In this document: piece by piece, positions 42,758 to 51,253 of the stretch | Layout: the number at the start of each line of letters is the position of its first letter | How positions within the stretch are numbered: position 1 is the stretch's first letter | DNA from: JAGRAX01 sp041391365 | Lineage (GTDB): Bacteria > Bdellovibrionota_G > JALEGL01 > JAGRMV01 | Direction of reading: 5' to 3' | NCBI GenBank assembly: GCA_041391365.1 | Contig: JAWKOC010000002.1 | Span: 372,001-436,000, forward strand | DNA: 64,000 bases | Program-made: the position numbers and the translations under genes | Notes under the pieces: generated by a model | Databases searched by the model: none | What the model was told of the DNA's origin: nothing | Seen by the model: the letters and a program-made list of their open reading frames with translations, nothing else

Positions 42758-43696
42758 TTAAAATCCTTTCACAGAGATTCTCTGTGGATCATTGAATGCC
42801 CCAGTAATGGTCATGTTCAAACTGCCCGTTGAATCGATGGCGAGTCCATTCATGGAGGCAATCATCGGCATCAAACTTCCCAATTGGGGGTCATTTGGAT
42901 CAGCTTTGATCCGGATTTCTAGTTTCATCCGACTGTTCATTACGTAGGGGGCGAGTTTGATCTCACCGCTTGCTTTGAGCTCAATTTTGGGTCCGTACAA
43001 AGAAGCAGATTTGATTTCCAAGTTCCCGTTGTCCAAAGAGGCATCGATTTTGAGTTGTTCCAACTGAATTTCCCCTGCAAAAGGAGCATTGACCAAGACA
43101 TCATTCGATGAGATCAAAGCCGATCCTTGGGCAACAGACAAATTGCCTTGAGAGATTGAAGTTGTATTCCCCACTAGCTGTACCTCTACACTAATGGGAG
43201 ATTTTATGGCAATTTGAGAGCCTGTCAACATTGGATCCACTCCATCCAAAGCAAAAACTTGGTCGACCATAAAGTCTTTGATTTGAAGCTCAGCATCCAT
43301 GGTTTCTTTTCCGAGCGAAACTTGACCTCGAATGGTTTCTTTTTTTCTGCGAGCATAGAAAGAGGCTGATCCTGTCTTTTTCAAAGGGAAAGTGATGGCA
43401 CTGATGGGAGATACTCTCAATGTGACCTCGTCCAACATCAGAGGAATCTCTTGACCGTTGACAAACACTCCCCGGATTTCGACATTCTTGGCTTGAATTC
43501 CTAGGGGTAGTGCAAAAGATACTTCTTCAGGATTGATCACATAGCCGGTTTGCCTCTCGATTTGATAAGTGATGAGCTGGGAGACCCTCTCCATGGGAAA
43601 ATGAAACAACAGTCCGATGAAAAACACCACAACTCCAAGAATGATATAAGTGGAGATTTTTTTGATCGAGGACAGTTTGGACAGCCAAGCTTTCAT
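42758..43696 (-). CDS. gspN: type II secretion protein GspN
   Basis: This 312-aa protein has an N-terminal membrane helix (ISTYIILGVVVFFIGLLFHF) and a periplasmic beta-rich domain of the GspN kind (VSFALPLGIQAKNVEIRG, LEIKSASLYGPKIELKASGEIKL). GspN of this type is found in delta-proteobacterial T2SS operons. It lies between gspM and the PilZ-AMIN gene with gaps of 6 and 3 bp. Assignment depends partly on operon position. Confidence 0.8.
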   Translation of the reverse strand: MKAWLSKLSSIKKISTYIILGVVVFFIGLLFHFPMERVSQLITYQIERQTGYVINPEEVSFALPLGIQAKNVEIRGVFVNGQEIPLMLDEVTLRVSPISAITFPLKKTGSASFYARRKKETIRGQVSLGKETMDAELQIKDFMVDQVFALDGVDPMLTGSQIAIKSPISVEVQLVGNTTSISQGNLSVAQGSALISSNDVLVNAPFAGEIQLEQLKIDASLDNGNLEIKSASLYGPKIELKASGEIKLAPYVMNSRMKLEIRIKADPNDPQLGSLMPMIASMNGLAIDSTGSLNMTITGAFNDPQRISVKGF

Positions 43697-43702
43697 GTTT
43701 TT

Positions 43703-44278
43703 CTACAATCCTTGAAAGGTTGAAACAATAAAATTCACATTGATCATCTGAGGAGTTTTGAAGTTTCTTCGAATCTCCAAAGATGTTACCCTCATAAACT
43801 TTCGAGAGTTTTCTACATCGAACAAAAATTCCACGACCGACTTGATTCCTACCTCTTTGAGACCCACCACCACTTGATTTTCCACATAAAATTCATGTGG
43901 AGGTCCTTTGCGTTCTTTGATGGAATCAATGGAGATTCCGTTTTGGCGGGCCAAAGTTTCCAACTCTGTAGCCAAACTGAAATTGCGTGGCGTTTGCAAA
44001 ATCATTTGGTCGATTTTTTCCACGGTTTGCTGCATTCGTTGATATTCGTTGACTTGCTGAACCAGCTGCGCATAGTTTTTTCGGCTGGTGATGATTTGAC
44101 TTTTTTTGGAGGCATTGGATGCCGCAAAAATAGAGTAGATGGTGATCAGAACAAAAAACAATCCACCGGCGACTACGCCCATGAAGATCATGCGTTCACG
44201 ATCGGTGAGTCTTGCATAATAGCTTTTGAGGTTTTCAACTTGTTGGTCAAGAGCTGGACTGATGGACGAAAGCGACAT
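43703..44278 (-). CDS. gspM: type II secretion protein GspM
   Basis: The 191-aa bitopic protein has the membrane helix MIFMGVVAGGLFFVLITIYSIF (about 30-51), a coiled-coil stretch (VQQVNEYQRMQQTVEKIDQM) and a ferredoxin-like periplasmic end (GISIDSIKERKG, VEFLFDVENSRKFMRVTSLEIRRNF). GspM stabilises GspL in the inner-membrane platform. It starts at the last base of gspL. Confidence 0.82.
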   Translation of the reverse strand: MSLSSISPALDQQVENLKSYYARLTDRERMIFMGVVAGGLFFVLITIYSIFAASNASKKSQIITSRKNYAQLVQQVNEYQRMQQTVEKIDQMILQTPRNFSLATELETLARQNGISIDSIKERKGPPHEFYVENQVVVGLKEVGIKSVVEFLFDVENSRKFMRVTSLEIRRNFKTPQMINVNFIVSTFQGL

Positions 44279-45915
44279 TACCCTTCCTCCTCTTTTTCTT
44301 CTCCGCCGACCAAAATCGTGATTTGAAAGGTCTTGTCACCCTCGGCACTTTCACGAATGTCTCCTTTTTCGATTCGATCAAAACCATCAATTTTTTCCAA
44401 GGTAGTAACAATTCGATCGACAGATGCGAACGAGTCTGTGCTTCCACGAAGCACAATCTTGTTTCTCTCAATGGAGAGAGTTGATGTGTCGATTTTGATG
44501 GTGCTGGGAATTTTTTCCGATATTTCTTGCAAGATTCCGAGGGCGGTGAGCTGATTGAGTCCTGAAGTCAAGGTTTCCTGCTTTGCTTGAAGTTCTGCAA
44601 TCTTGCTGTTGATTTTTCGAATGGCGTAGGAAGAACTGGATGGTTTGGAGTCCTCAGAGAATGCAGAGCTGTACAGTTGGATGCTGCGATCCTCCGCACT
44701 TTTGAGTTGGCTTGACAAGTTTTGTCCTTTGAAGATCACTTGAAACAAGGCCACCAAAAAAACTGCGGCTGCCCATTTTCCATAGAAAAGGACTTTGTCT
44801 CGGATGTCTCCAAGGTCTTTGGCATAGGAAAATTCTCCCTGCCGAAAATCAATGTTTTCGACGTCAGTTGTGGCTTTCCCTCTGGCTGCAAGTTTGAGCC
44901 CAATGGCGACTGCACCGGCAAACATATATTCTTTGGAGTTTTTTTTGTCTTCATCACTGTTGCTGCCAAAAAGTGGAAGTCTTTGAGAAGGGATGTTGAC
45001 CAGTGAACTGAAATACTCTGGAAGATTTTTGATCAGAGACGATCCTCCACAAAAATACACTCGCTCAATGGGGTGGCAACGGCCCTCCATCTGTGATTTG
45101 TAGGCATGAAAGGTTTGAAGAATTTCTCGAAACAAAGGATCGATTACGGTTTTGAGTCCATTGGAAAGTCTTTTCAAATCCTGACTTTGCAGAGGGCGAA
45201 GTTCTAACTCTACAATTCCATGGGCTTCTTTGACTTCCATTGCTTGTGACAGGGTCAGATCAAGCTTCTCTCGTACAGCCTCGGTCATGGCCATACCCGC
45301 TGTGTAGAGTGTTCGCACAAAGTGAAGTTTTTGCTTGGAAACAATGCAAATGGAGGTTTGCGTATGTCCAATGTCCACAATTGCATAGGTTCCCAGGTCT
45401 GTTCTCAAACATTGATTGTGAAGGTTGTACAGAGCTATGGAGTCGAAGGTGATAAACGTAGGGTCTACACTTGCGTGGTTGCAAAGTTCCAAATGTTTTT
45501 CAATGTTTTGTTTCTGTGTGGCTGCAGCCATGCAGAGACTTTGTGTTTTTTCTGCATCGATCACATGGTGATCGATGACAATGTCTTCCAGCTCAAACGG
45601 AACATACGATTCCAATTCAAAAGGCAGTACCTTCGAAATTTGTTTGGCAGGCAAAGGCAAGTCAAGCAAACGACTGGATACTTGTCGTCCAGGAATGGAA
45701 GTTACAAATGAAGCCTTGTCGACCCTGTGTTTTTGAAGAAGTTGAAGAATGTTTTCGGTGATCACCACTTCGTGATCCACGGGGTCAATATCTTCAAGCC
45801 CCAACGGTTTGGAATGAAAAACGCTGATCAGTTCATAATTTCGGAACGTGGTTTCGAATAGAGCAGCTTTGATGCTGTATGATCCAATGTCGAGTCCTAT
45901 GATTTTTTGTGCCAT
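44278..45915 (-). CDS. gspL: type II secretion protein GspL, PilM-like
   Basis: The 545-aa protein has a PilM/actin-like cytoplasmic ATPase fold: IIGLDIGSYSIKAALFE, AIVDIGHTQTSICIV and VYFCGGSSLIKNLPEYF. A membrane helix (VLFYGKWAAAVFLVALFQVIF, about 375-395) and a periplasmic PilN-like domain follow (NKIVLRGSTDSFASVDRIVTTLEKIDGFDRI). It thus combines PilM- and PilN-like parts, as in delta-proteobacterial GspL. No Shine-Dalgarno is visible; the gap to gspK (90 bp) holds a short hairpin at 45990-46006. Confidence 0.85.
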   Translation of the reverse strand: MAQKIIGLDIGSYSIKAALFETTFRNYELISVFHSKPLGLEDIDPVDHEVVITENILQLLQKHRVDKASFVTSIPGRQVSSRLLDLPLPAKQISKVLPFELESYVPFELEDIVIDHHVIDAEKTQSLCMAAATQKQNIEKHLELCNHASVDPTFITFDSIALYNLHNQCLRTDLGTYAIVDIGHTQTSICIVSKQKLHFVRTLYTAGMAMTEAVREKLDLTLSQAMEVKEAHGIVELELRPLQSQDLKRLSNGLKTVIDPLFREILQTFHAYKSQMEGRCHPIERVYFCGGSSLIKNLPEYFSSLVNIPSQRLPLFGSNSDEDKKNSKEYMFAGAVAIGLKLAARGKATTDVENIDFRQGEFSYAKDLGDIRDKVLFYGKWAAAVFLVALFQVIFKGQNLSSQLKSAEDRSIQLYSSAFSEDSKPSSSSYAIRKINSKIAELQAKQETLTSGLNQLTALGILQEISEKIPSTIKIDTSTLSIERNKIVLRGSTDSFASVDRIVTTLEKIDGFDRIEKGDIRESAEGDKTFQITILVGGEEKEEEG

Positions 45916-46004
45916 ATGTATGTGGGATCAATAAGGGTTTTTTCCGATACGTCCCTGTCTCATATTCTATCGATCGGGTGGCATAAAGCAAGCCTTTGAA
46001 AGGC

Positions 46005-47207
46005 TTACTGGACCTTCCAATGAAGGATTTTGGGTTGCTTGTCTGAGCGCAAAACGACCGCGTCGATTTTCTTTTCCAAATTTTCGGTGACGCCCATGGC
46101 TTCGATGCGGAACAGGTCTGATTTGACATCAAGGATGTCCATCACCGGCTTTTCAATGAAGGCCTGGGATTCTTCCACTTGTGTTTGATCGGGCGCATTG
46201 CATGCGTTTTCCACAAACGTGATCAAATTGGGAGCTGTTCCATTTTTTTTGATGGACCGGAACGCTTGGGAGGTTCTTGCAGCGGCAATTTTTTGGGCGC
46301 ATTCCAGTCGTGCTCGATTGCTGCTGACGACTTTGGAAGAGAAAATGGCTGCGAGCAATTCTACGGGGGCTGTGTTGATGTTGATTTTGCCTTTGGCGCT
46401 GGGATTGGAAGAAGAAACTCTTGGTGTCTTTGCGTCAAAAGGATAGATGGTCACAAAGGCTTTTAACTCTTCATAAAAATCTTCCGTGATGGGTTTCAAA
46501 AGCTTGATCTCTGAAAGAGAGTAAAAAGGTCCATTTTTGACCTGATAACTTACTCCTTGGGGAAGATGTTCGAGATTTTCATCGGCCCCTCCGAGGTGAT
46601 TGACTTGTGTATCGGAATCTGTCCAGTCATCGATGGCATGAAAAACTTCGAGAATGTTTTCGTTGTCCAGATAGTATCGAAATCGTGGAGAGGCCAAGAG
46701 GTTGATCAGCACGCGAGCCGCTCCGGAATAGCTGATGTTGGTTCCAATTCCTCCCGAAAAAACATCGTTGAGATTGATTTTGGACGATTCGTCTGTGATG
46801 GTGCTCAAAAAAGATCCCCCCAAATCGGATGCTGTTGCGGTTTCTTCCGAAACGTCAGATGTTTCTTGTGGGGCCACAGTTCCCACGGGAAAGGGGTAGG
46901 AGAGGGGAAAAGCCCACTGCAATTCTCCCAAATCATCTTTTTTGCCTCCATAGTTGGTGCCTGGAATCACAGGTGCTTTGTCCATGGATTGGTCCAGGCG
47001 AAGTCGGAAAATAGACCATCGGTAGGCCGCTCGCGCAAGCTCATAGGCTTTGGCTCCATCTCTTCGACTCAAGAGCATGTTTTTTGAAATCTGCGCGCGA
47101 TAGTTGAGTTCGACCACAATAGCTGCAATGAATGTGATGGCCCCCATGACAAAAATCAAGGCGATGGCTCGATTGTTTTTTTGAATGCGTTTGAGGAGTC
47201 TACTCAT
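46005..47207 (-). CDS. gspK: type II secretion minor pseudopilin GspK
   Basis: The 400-aa protein has a pseudopilin helix (AIALIFVMGAITFIAAIVVELNYRAQ) and the GspK alpha-domain with the helix-hairpin-helix-like INTAPVELLAAIFSSKV. GspK caps the pseudopilus with GspI and GspJ. Ala, not Gly, stands before the cleavage site (NNRA-IAL). I use the ATG at 47207, overlapping gspJ by 8 bp; the frame extends to 47270 without a family match. Confidence 0.86.
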   Translation of the reverse strand: MSRLLKRIQKNNRAIALIFVMGAITFIAAIVVELNYRAQISKNMLLSRRDGAKAYELARAAYRWSIFRLRLDQSMDKAPVIPGTNYGGKKDDLGELQWAFPLSYPFPVGTVAPQETSDVSEETATASDLGGSFLSTITDESSKINLNDVFSGGIGTNISYSGAARVLINLLASPRFRYYLDNENILEVFHAIDDWTDSDTQVNHLGGADENLEHLPQGVSYQVKNGPFYSLSEIKLLKPITEDFYEELKAFVTIYPFDAKTPRVSSSNPSAKGKININTAPVELLAAIFSSKVVSSNRARLECAQKIAAARTSQAFRSIKKNGTAPNLITFVENACNAPDQTQVEESQAFIEKPVMDILDVKSDLFRIEAMGVTENLEKKIDAVVLRSDKQPKILHWKVQ

Positions 47208-47982
47208 TGGTGTTTTGCTCCCCTGAGTTGTTCTGGTTGTTGTTTTGAGCACCGCTTCCAGACTGTCCATTTTGGGAGGAGTTTCCTTGACTGGCAGTGG
47301 TTTGAGAGCTCATGCTCAAATTTTCGGAGAGAGGAATTTCAACAAATGATTCAAAAAATTGTTTTTTTCCGTCTTCATTTTCGAGTTCAAAGGTGATGCG
47401 TGCAAGTTTCGGAATTTTATTCATAAATGCAGGGGATGCGCTATCCCAAGCCGTTTGCCATGTTTGTCCGTCTTCGGAGAGTTCGATGGTGATTTGGGAC
47501 AAACGATCGGTGAGCTGGGTAAACCCCTCCATATCATTTTCTTCACTGAAACCATCCAGATAGGGTTGTTCTTTTCGCAGCAGTCGAAGAGTTTTGGCCT
47601 CGCCAGATCCAGTATCTACTTTGTATGTGAGTTCACATTCGTCGGATTCCCTCGCCCCAGGTGAGGAGGGAGCGTGGGAGAACGCAGTCAGCTGCAGAGT
47701 TGGTCTTCCTCCCGTGTCTGTCAATTTTAGGTATGTGAGCTTTTGGTATGATTCCACAAAAAACAATTGAGAAAGATCTTCGGAGAGTCGAAGCGAAATG
47801 GCTGTTCCCACATCATTCATATTGGTTTTTTCTTCGATGAGTCGATGCGTTCGAAAGGTTGCAAACAATGTGGACCCTGTGTACGAGCCGATCACGGCCA
47901 AAATCAGCACGGCCATCATCAACTCGATCAACGTAAATCCACGTTGGTTTTTTCGAAGCGAATGGGTGGAGATGCTCATCAT
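47200..47982 (-). CDS. gspJ: type II secretion minor pseudopilin GspJ
   Basis: The 260-aa pseudopilin has the leader NQRGFTLIELMMAVLILAVIG with Gly before Phe and Glu at +5. The globular part follows, and the C-terminal 35 residues are Gln/Asn/Ser-rich and probably disordered, an unusual addition. The start (ATGATG at 47982) overlaps gspI. It forms the tip complex with GspI and GspK. Confidence 0.85.
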   Translation of the reverse strand: MMSISTHSLRKNQRGFTLIELMMAVLILAVIGSYTGSTLFATFRTHRLIEEKTNMNDVGTAISLRLSEDLSQLFFVESYQKLTYLKLTDTGGRPTLQLTAFSHAPSSPGARESDECELTYKVDTGSGEAKTLRLLRKEQPYLDGFSEENDMEGFTQLTDRLSQITIELSEDGQTWQTAWDSASPAFMNKIPKLARITFELENEDGKKQFFESFVEIPLSENLSMSSQTTASQGNSSQNGQSGSGAQNNNQNNSGEQNTNE

Positions 47983-48572
47983 TGTTCACCTCCTCCATCG
48001 CTGCCAAGTCCTTGCAATTGCTGGCCCAGAGCATTGATCAATCCATCGACTTGGCCCAAGGCCGATTCATCGACATAGTGACTGAACAAACTGATGCTTT
48101 TGGGAAGATCATCTTCTTTCCATAGGACTTGGATCTCAATTTCTCGAAGAGCTTTGCCCCAAATATCTGTGATGGCTTTCATGGGGCCTTGTGAAGCTTG
48201 GTTGAGTTGCTGATCTTGAGCATCGTCGGTCTCACCAGAAAAACTGCTCATTAAACTGATAAAATCGGGAGCGGGCACATTGCGTTTGAGAACTTTCCAT
48301 TCATACCCTTCGCTCTCGTCTCCTTCGAAGGCTCCGGCTTCTTCGTCTTTGATGGATTGAATCCCACTCTTGTCGATGACCAAATTGGTTTGTGCCATTT
48401 TCATCTGTGCCAGCACAATGGCTTGGTTCTGATTGTCGATGCGAGATACCATGCGAAGGGCCAGAGACTGATTCTCCATGAAAACAATGATGGAAATCGA
48501 GAGAATCACAAAAGCTGCCAAGACTTCGATGAGAGAAAAACCTTTGCGGTGATGTTTGTGCTCAAAGATCAC
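47979..48572 (-). CDS. gspI: type II secretion minor pseudopilin GspI
   Basis: The 197-aa protein has the leader HHRKGFSLIEVLAAFVILSISII, a canonical prepilin cleavage site with Glu at +5. QAIVLAQMKMAQTNLVID is typical of GspI. It overlaps gspH by 11 bp and gspJ by 4 bp. At about 197 residues it is longer than most GspI proteins (110-130 aa), with an extra loop around 65-150. Confidence 0.83.
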   Translation of the reverse strand: MIFEHKHHRKGFSLIEVLAAFVILSISIIVFMENQSLALRMVSRIDNQNQAIVLAQMKMAQTNLVIDKSGIQSIKDEEAGAFEGDESEGYEWKVLKRNVPAPDFISLMSSFSGETDDAQDQQLNQASQGPMKAITDIWGKALREIEIQVLWKEDDLPKSISLFSHYVDESALGQVDGLINALGQQLQGLGSDGGGEQ

Positions 48573-49188
48573 TGACGTCTACCGCTCCTGATTCAATGCG
48601 AGATTTTCCTGTGATGGGAGGCAAAACGATGGAATAGGTTTTCCCAGAGTCGTGCTCCATCTGGATGATCAGTTCGGGATTGAGTCCGGACGCGGAAATA
48701 TCCACATCCACAGGCCCTCCTTCGAATCGCTCTCCACTGCTTACATTGATGATCCCTTTGAATCGAATGCCATTGGGGAGTTTTTTCTTTTCCAGCTCTC
48801 CCGATGTGGAATCAACAAATCGTTTGGCTTTTTCGGCTTCGATTTCTTCGGGGGTGCGAGGTTTTTCATCCACGCGTTTTTTCATGGCAGCCAAGGCTTC
48901 ATCGAGTTTTGTGCTTTCGTCGATCAGCGGAAAAGTTTCTACGGGTGCATCGTTCATCGCCCAATACTCTCCAGTCTCCATGTCGAAATGAAGACGAATT
49001 CGTTTGTGTCCCATGGTGGCTTCGCCATAAGCTTGTTCCAAAAAACCGACAACTTTGATGACCGTGCTTTTCATGTTGAGGGCTAGGATGGTGGAGATCT
49101 GAGGCAAAGCAATGCGCGCGACCAAGACCAAAAGGGCCATGACCATCATCAATTCGAGCAGTGTGAAGGCCCGTTGTTTCATGCGCAT
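48562..49188 (-). CDS. gspH: type II secretion minor pseudopilin GspH
   Basis: The 208-aa product has the leader MKQRAFTLLELMMVMALLVLVA with Glu at +5, but Ala in place of Gly at -1. A globular GspH domain follows, with a charged Lys/Glu insertion at about 85-120. I place the start at 49188 because the promoter -10 at 49208-49213 would put transcription start near 49201, too late for in-frame starts at 49251 or 49200. It begins the H-N transcription unit. Confidence 0.75.
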   Translation of the reverse strand: MRMKQRAFTLLELMMVMALLVLVARIALPQISTILALNMKSTVIKVVGFLEQAYGEATMGHKRIRLHFDMETGEYWAMNDAPVETFPLIDESTKLDEALAAMKKRVDEKPRTPEEIEAEKAKRFVDSTSGELEKKKLPNGIRFKGIINVSSGERFEGGPVDVDISASGLNPELIIQMEHDSGKTYSIVLPPITGKSRIESGAVDVSDL

Positions 49189-49207
49189 TGAGAAAGGCAT
49201 GAAAGGT

Positions 49208-49235
49208 ATTATAGAGGAATGTTGTGAGCTTGTAA
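49208..49235 (-). promoter_or_regulatory. promoter for gspH-N
   Basis: Minus strand: TTACAA (49230-49235), 16-nt spacer, TATAAT (49208-49213). The -10 is a perfect consensus and it lies just after the terminator following gspG, which argues for a separate transcript. Confidence 0.6.
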
Positions 49236-49241
49236 CGACAA

Positions 49242-49281
49242 GAAAAAGCAAAAGCCATAAGCCTAGGGCTTTTGCTTTTTC
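49242..49281. terminator. strong hairpin terminator after gspG
   Basis: A 15-bp perfect stem (49242-49256 with 49267-49281) with a 10-nt loop; each arm has a five-base A or T run at its outer end, so it can end transcription from either side. It lies 11 bp after the gspG stop. Confidence 0.8.
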
Positions 49282-49292
49282 AAGATCAATGA

Positions 49293-49724
49293 TTATTCTT
49301 CGAGATTTTCAGTTTCCCAGTTTCGGATGTCGTCACTGGTACCTTCTTCTTGATCTGCACCATTGGACCAAATGCGAACTTTGGAACCTTCTCTTGCGTA
49401 ATTGTAGTCTACGTTCCAAGGATCTTTGGGAACGCCTTTTTCAAGAAAACCGTTTTCAGGATAGTCTTTGCATCTTCTGGAAGTCGGTGGGTTGACCAAA
49501 TCGTCGATGCTGTTGGGTTTGAACCCACAGGTCACTTCGAAAAGAGATACAGCATTTTCAATGATGCCGATCTGTGATCGGGCCGTGTTGTTTCGTGCAG
49601 TTTTCATCTGTCCGCTGATGGCGACGATGGCTCCTCCTGCGATCAATGCCAAAAGAATGGTGACGGCAACAATTTCTACCAGAGTTAACCCCAAATCCTT
49701 ACGATAATGTTTGCGATGACGCAT
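49293..49724 (-). CDS. gspG: type II secretion major pseudopilin GspG
   Basis: The 143-aa major pseudopilin has the leader KDLGLTLVEIVAVTILLALIAGG, with Gly then Leu in place of the usual Phe at +1 and Glu at +5. RRCKDYPENGFLEKGVPKDPWNVDYNY is the conserved GspG C-terminal pattern, with a calcium-site-like end. It follows gspF by 14 bp and is followed by a strong terminator, so F-G may form a unit with extra GspG output. Confidence 0.92.
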   Translation of the reverse strand: MRHRKHYRKDLGLTLVEIVAVTILLALIAGGAIVAISGQMKTARNNTARSQIGIIENAVSLFEVTCGFKPNSIDDLVNPPTSRRCKDYPENGFLEKGVPKDPWNVDYNYAREGSKVRIWSNGADQEEGTSDDIRNWETENLEE

Positions 49725-49738
49725 TACATTGCTCCTTT

Positions 49739-50956
49739 CTAAAAAGCATTTCCCATTTGAAAAATTGGAAGCATGACACTTATCACAATTGACCCAATTA
49801 CGCCCACCATAATTAGAATCATCAGGGGTTCGATCAGTGAGGTTACCGCGGCCACCTTGGTTTCGGCCTGCTGGTTGTAGGTTTGGGCTACCTTTTCCAG
49901 CATGGTTTCGAGCTCCCCCGTCTTTTCTCCCACGGCGATCATGTGTGTGACCAAGGGGGGGAACTCTTTGGACCGCCTGAGCGGTTCAGCAATGGAATCC
50001 CCTTCGGCCAAATTGGTTCGCACCTGTTCAATCACTGCCAACAGGACCTGATTGTCGATGACTTTTTTCACAATATCCATCGAAACCAAAATCGGTACCC
50101 CGCTGGAAAGAAGCGTGGACAAGGTATTGGCGAATCGGGCCACGGCCACCATTCGAAACAAAGGTCCAAAAATGGGCATCGTCAACTTGATTTGATCGAG
50201 CTTGTAGCTCCCGGAGGGGCTGTTGATGTACGATCGAAGTCCAAAAAATACGGCCATTCCTACCCCCAAAAAGATGTACCAGTATCCGGTCAGAGCATTG
50301 CTCACGGAAATGAGGATTTGGGTTGGAAGAGGCAGGGCTTTGTTCAAATTGTCATAGAATTCAATCAGCTTGGGCAACACGACCGTAAAAATAATGATGA
50401 CGGCGATGAATCCCACCACCAACATGAAAATGGGGTAGGCCATGGCAGAAAAAATTTTGCCTTTGAGGCGATTTTGCCCTTCGGTAAAAACCGTGAGTTT
50501 GTCCAGCACCGCTTCGAGCTGTCCCGAAGCTTCTCCCGCTCTAATCATGTTGATATAAAGATTGGAAAATACTTTGGGGTGAGCTGCCATGGCTTCGGCC
50601 AGCGATCCACCCTCATTTACTTTGCCTCGGATTTCGGAAAGGACGCGTTTGAGCCGTGCGTTGTCCATTTGATCCACCAAGGCTGTCAATGACTCGACCA
50701 TGGGAACTCCGGATCCCAGAAGCGTGGAAAGTTGTTGGGTCATCATGGCCATGTCTTCGCTGGAAACTTTTTTGCCGAAACTCGTTCCACGACCTGTGCT
50801 AGATCCTGAGGATCCACCAATGTTTTCATGGATTTCGGTGACAAAGATATTTTCCTTGCGGAGTTTGGTCTTGGCATCCCCAGGATTGTTGGCATCCACA
50901 ATCCCTTTGACGTTTTTTCCCTCTCGATTGAGGCCTTTGAATTCGTATACAGGCAT
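49739..50956 (-). CDS. gspF: type II secretion inner-membrane platform protein GspF
   Basis: The 405-aa protein has two T2SSF domains, about 70-195 (MTQQLSTLLGSGVPMVESL) and 270-400 (RFANTLSTLLSSGVPILVSMDIV), and three membrane helices. The N-terminus PVYEFKGLNREGKNVKG is typical. I use ATG 50956; a longer frame to 51064 reads into the palindrome and lacks similarity. In this genome gspF is separated from gspE by a plus-strand protease gene, so it needs its own promoter. Confidence 0.92.
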   Translation of the reverse strand: MPVYEFKGLNREGKNVKGIVDANNPGDAKTKLRKENIFVTEIHENIGGSSGSSTGRGTSFGKKVSSEDMAMMTQQLSTLLGSGVPMVESLTALVDQMDNARLKRVLSEIRGKVNEGGSLAEAMAAHPKVFSNLYINMIRAGEASGQLEAVLDKLTVFTEGQNRLKGKIFSAMAYPIFMLVVGFIAVIIIFTVVLPKLIEFYDNLNKALPLPTQILISVSNALTGYWYIFLGVGMAVFFGLRSYINSPSGSYKLDQIKLTMPIFGPLFRMVAVARFANTLSTLLSSGVPILVSMDIVKKVIDNQVLLAVIEQVRTNLAEGDSIAEPLRRSKEFPPLVTHMIAVGEKTGELETMLEKVAQTYNQQAETKVAAVTSLIEPLMILIMVGVIGSIVISVMLPIFQMGNAF

Positions 50957-51038
50957 AGTCTTGAGCCATCTAGTGTAGCAAAGATCTACATCAAATAGAA
51001 AAGAAAGCTCTCTTCCCCAAAAGACAGCATCTACGCCA

Positions 51039-51117
51039 ATTCGGGGCCGTACGACTGGACCCAAACCATTGACCGAAAATCAAACTGTAGATTGGGTCCA
51101 GTCGTACGGCCCCGAAT
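51039..51117. repeat. palindromic element B: 26-bp perfect inverted repeat
   Basis: Arms 51039-51064 and 51092-51117 are perfect reverse complements with a 27-nt loop. The arms share GGGGCCGTACG and CTGGACCC with element A at 6078-6164, and the loop (read on the minus strand) carries GATTTTCGGTC as there. The two copies differ by a C to A in one arm paired with G to T in the other. It lies between the divergent gspF and protease genes. Confidence 0.9.
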
Positions 51118-51253
51118 GGAGGAGGGTGGATAAATCCATAAGTTTTTTTGATATTTTTCTATTTTCCATTTGGAAAAATATTTAATTTGTGGTTCTGTCA
51201 TGTCAGCGCCATGAAGCGTGTTGTGAAACCTTGCCAATCCAATGGGGGAAGTT

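Noticed and set aside
49883..50692. 269-codon plus-strand open frame inside gspF
   Set aside because: Antisense shadow of a strongly conserved GspF gene; composition His/Gly/Gln-rich without domain features.
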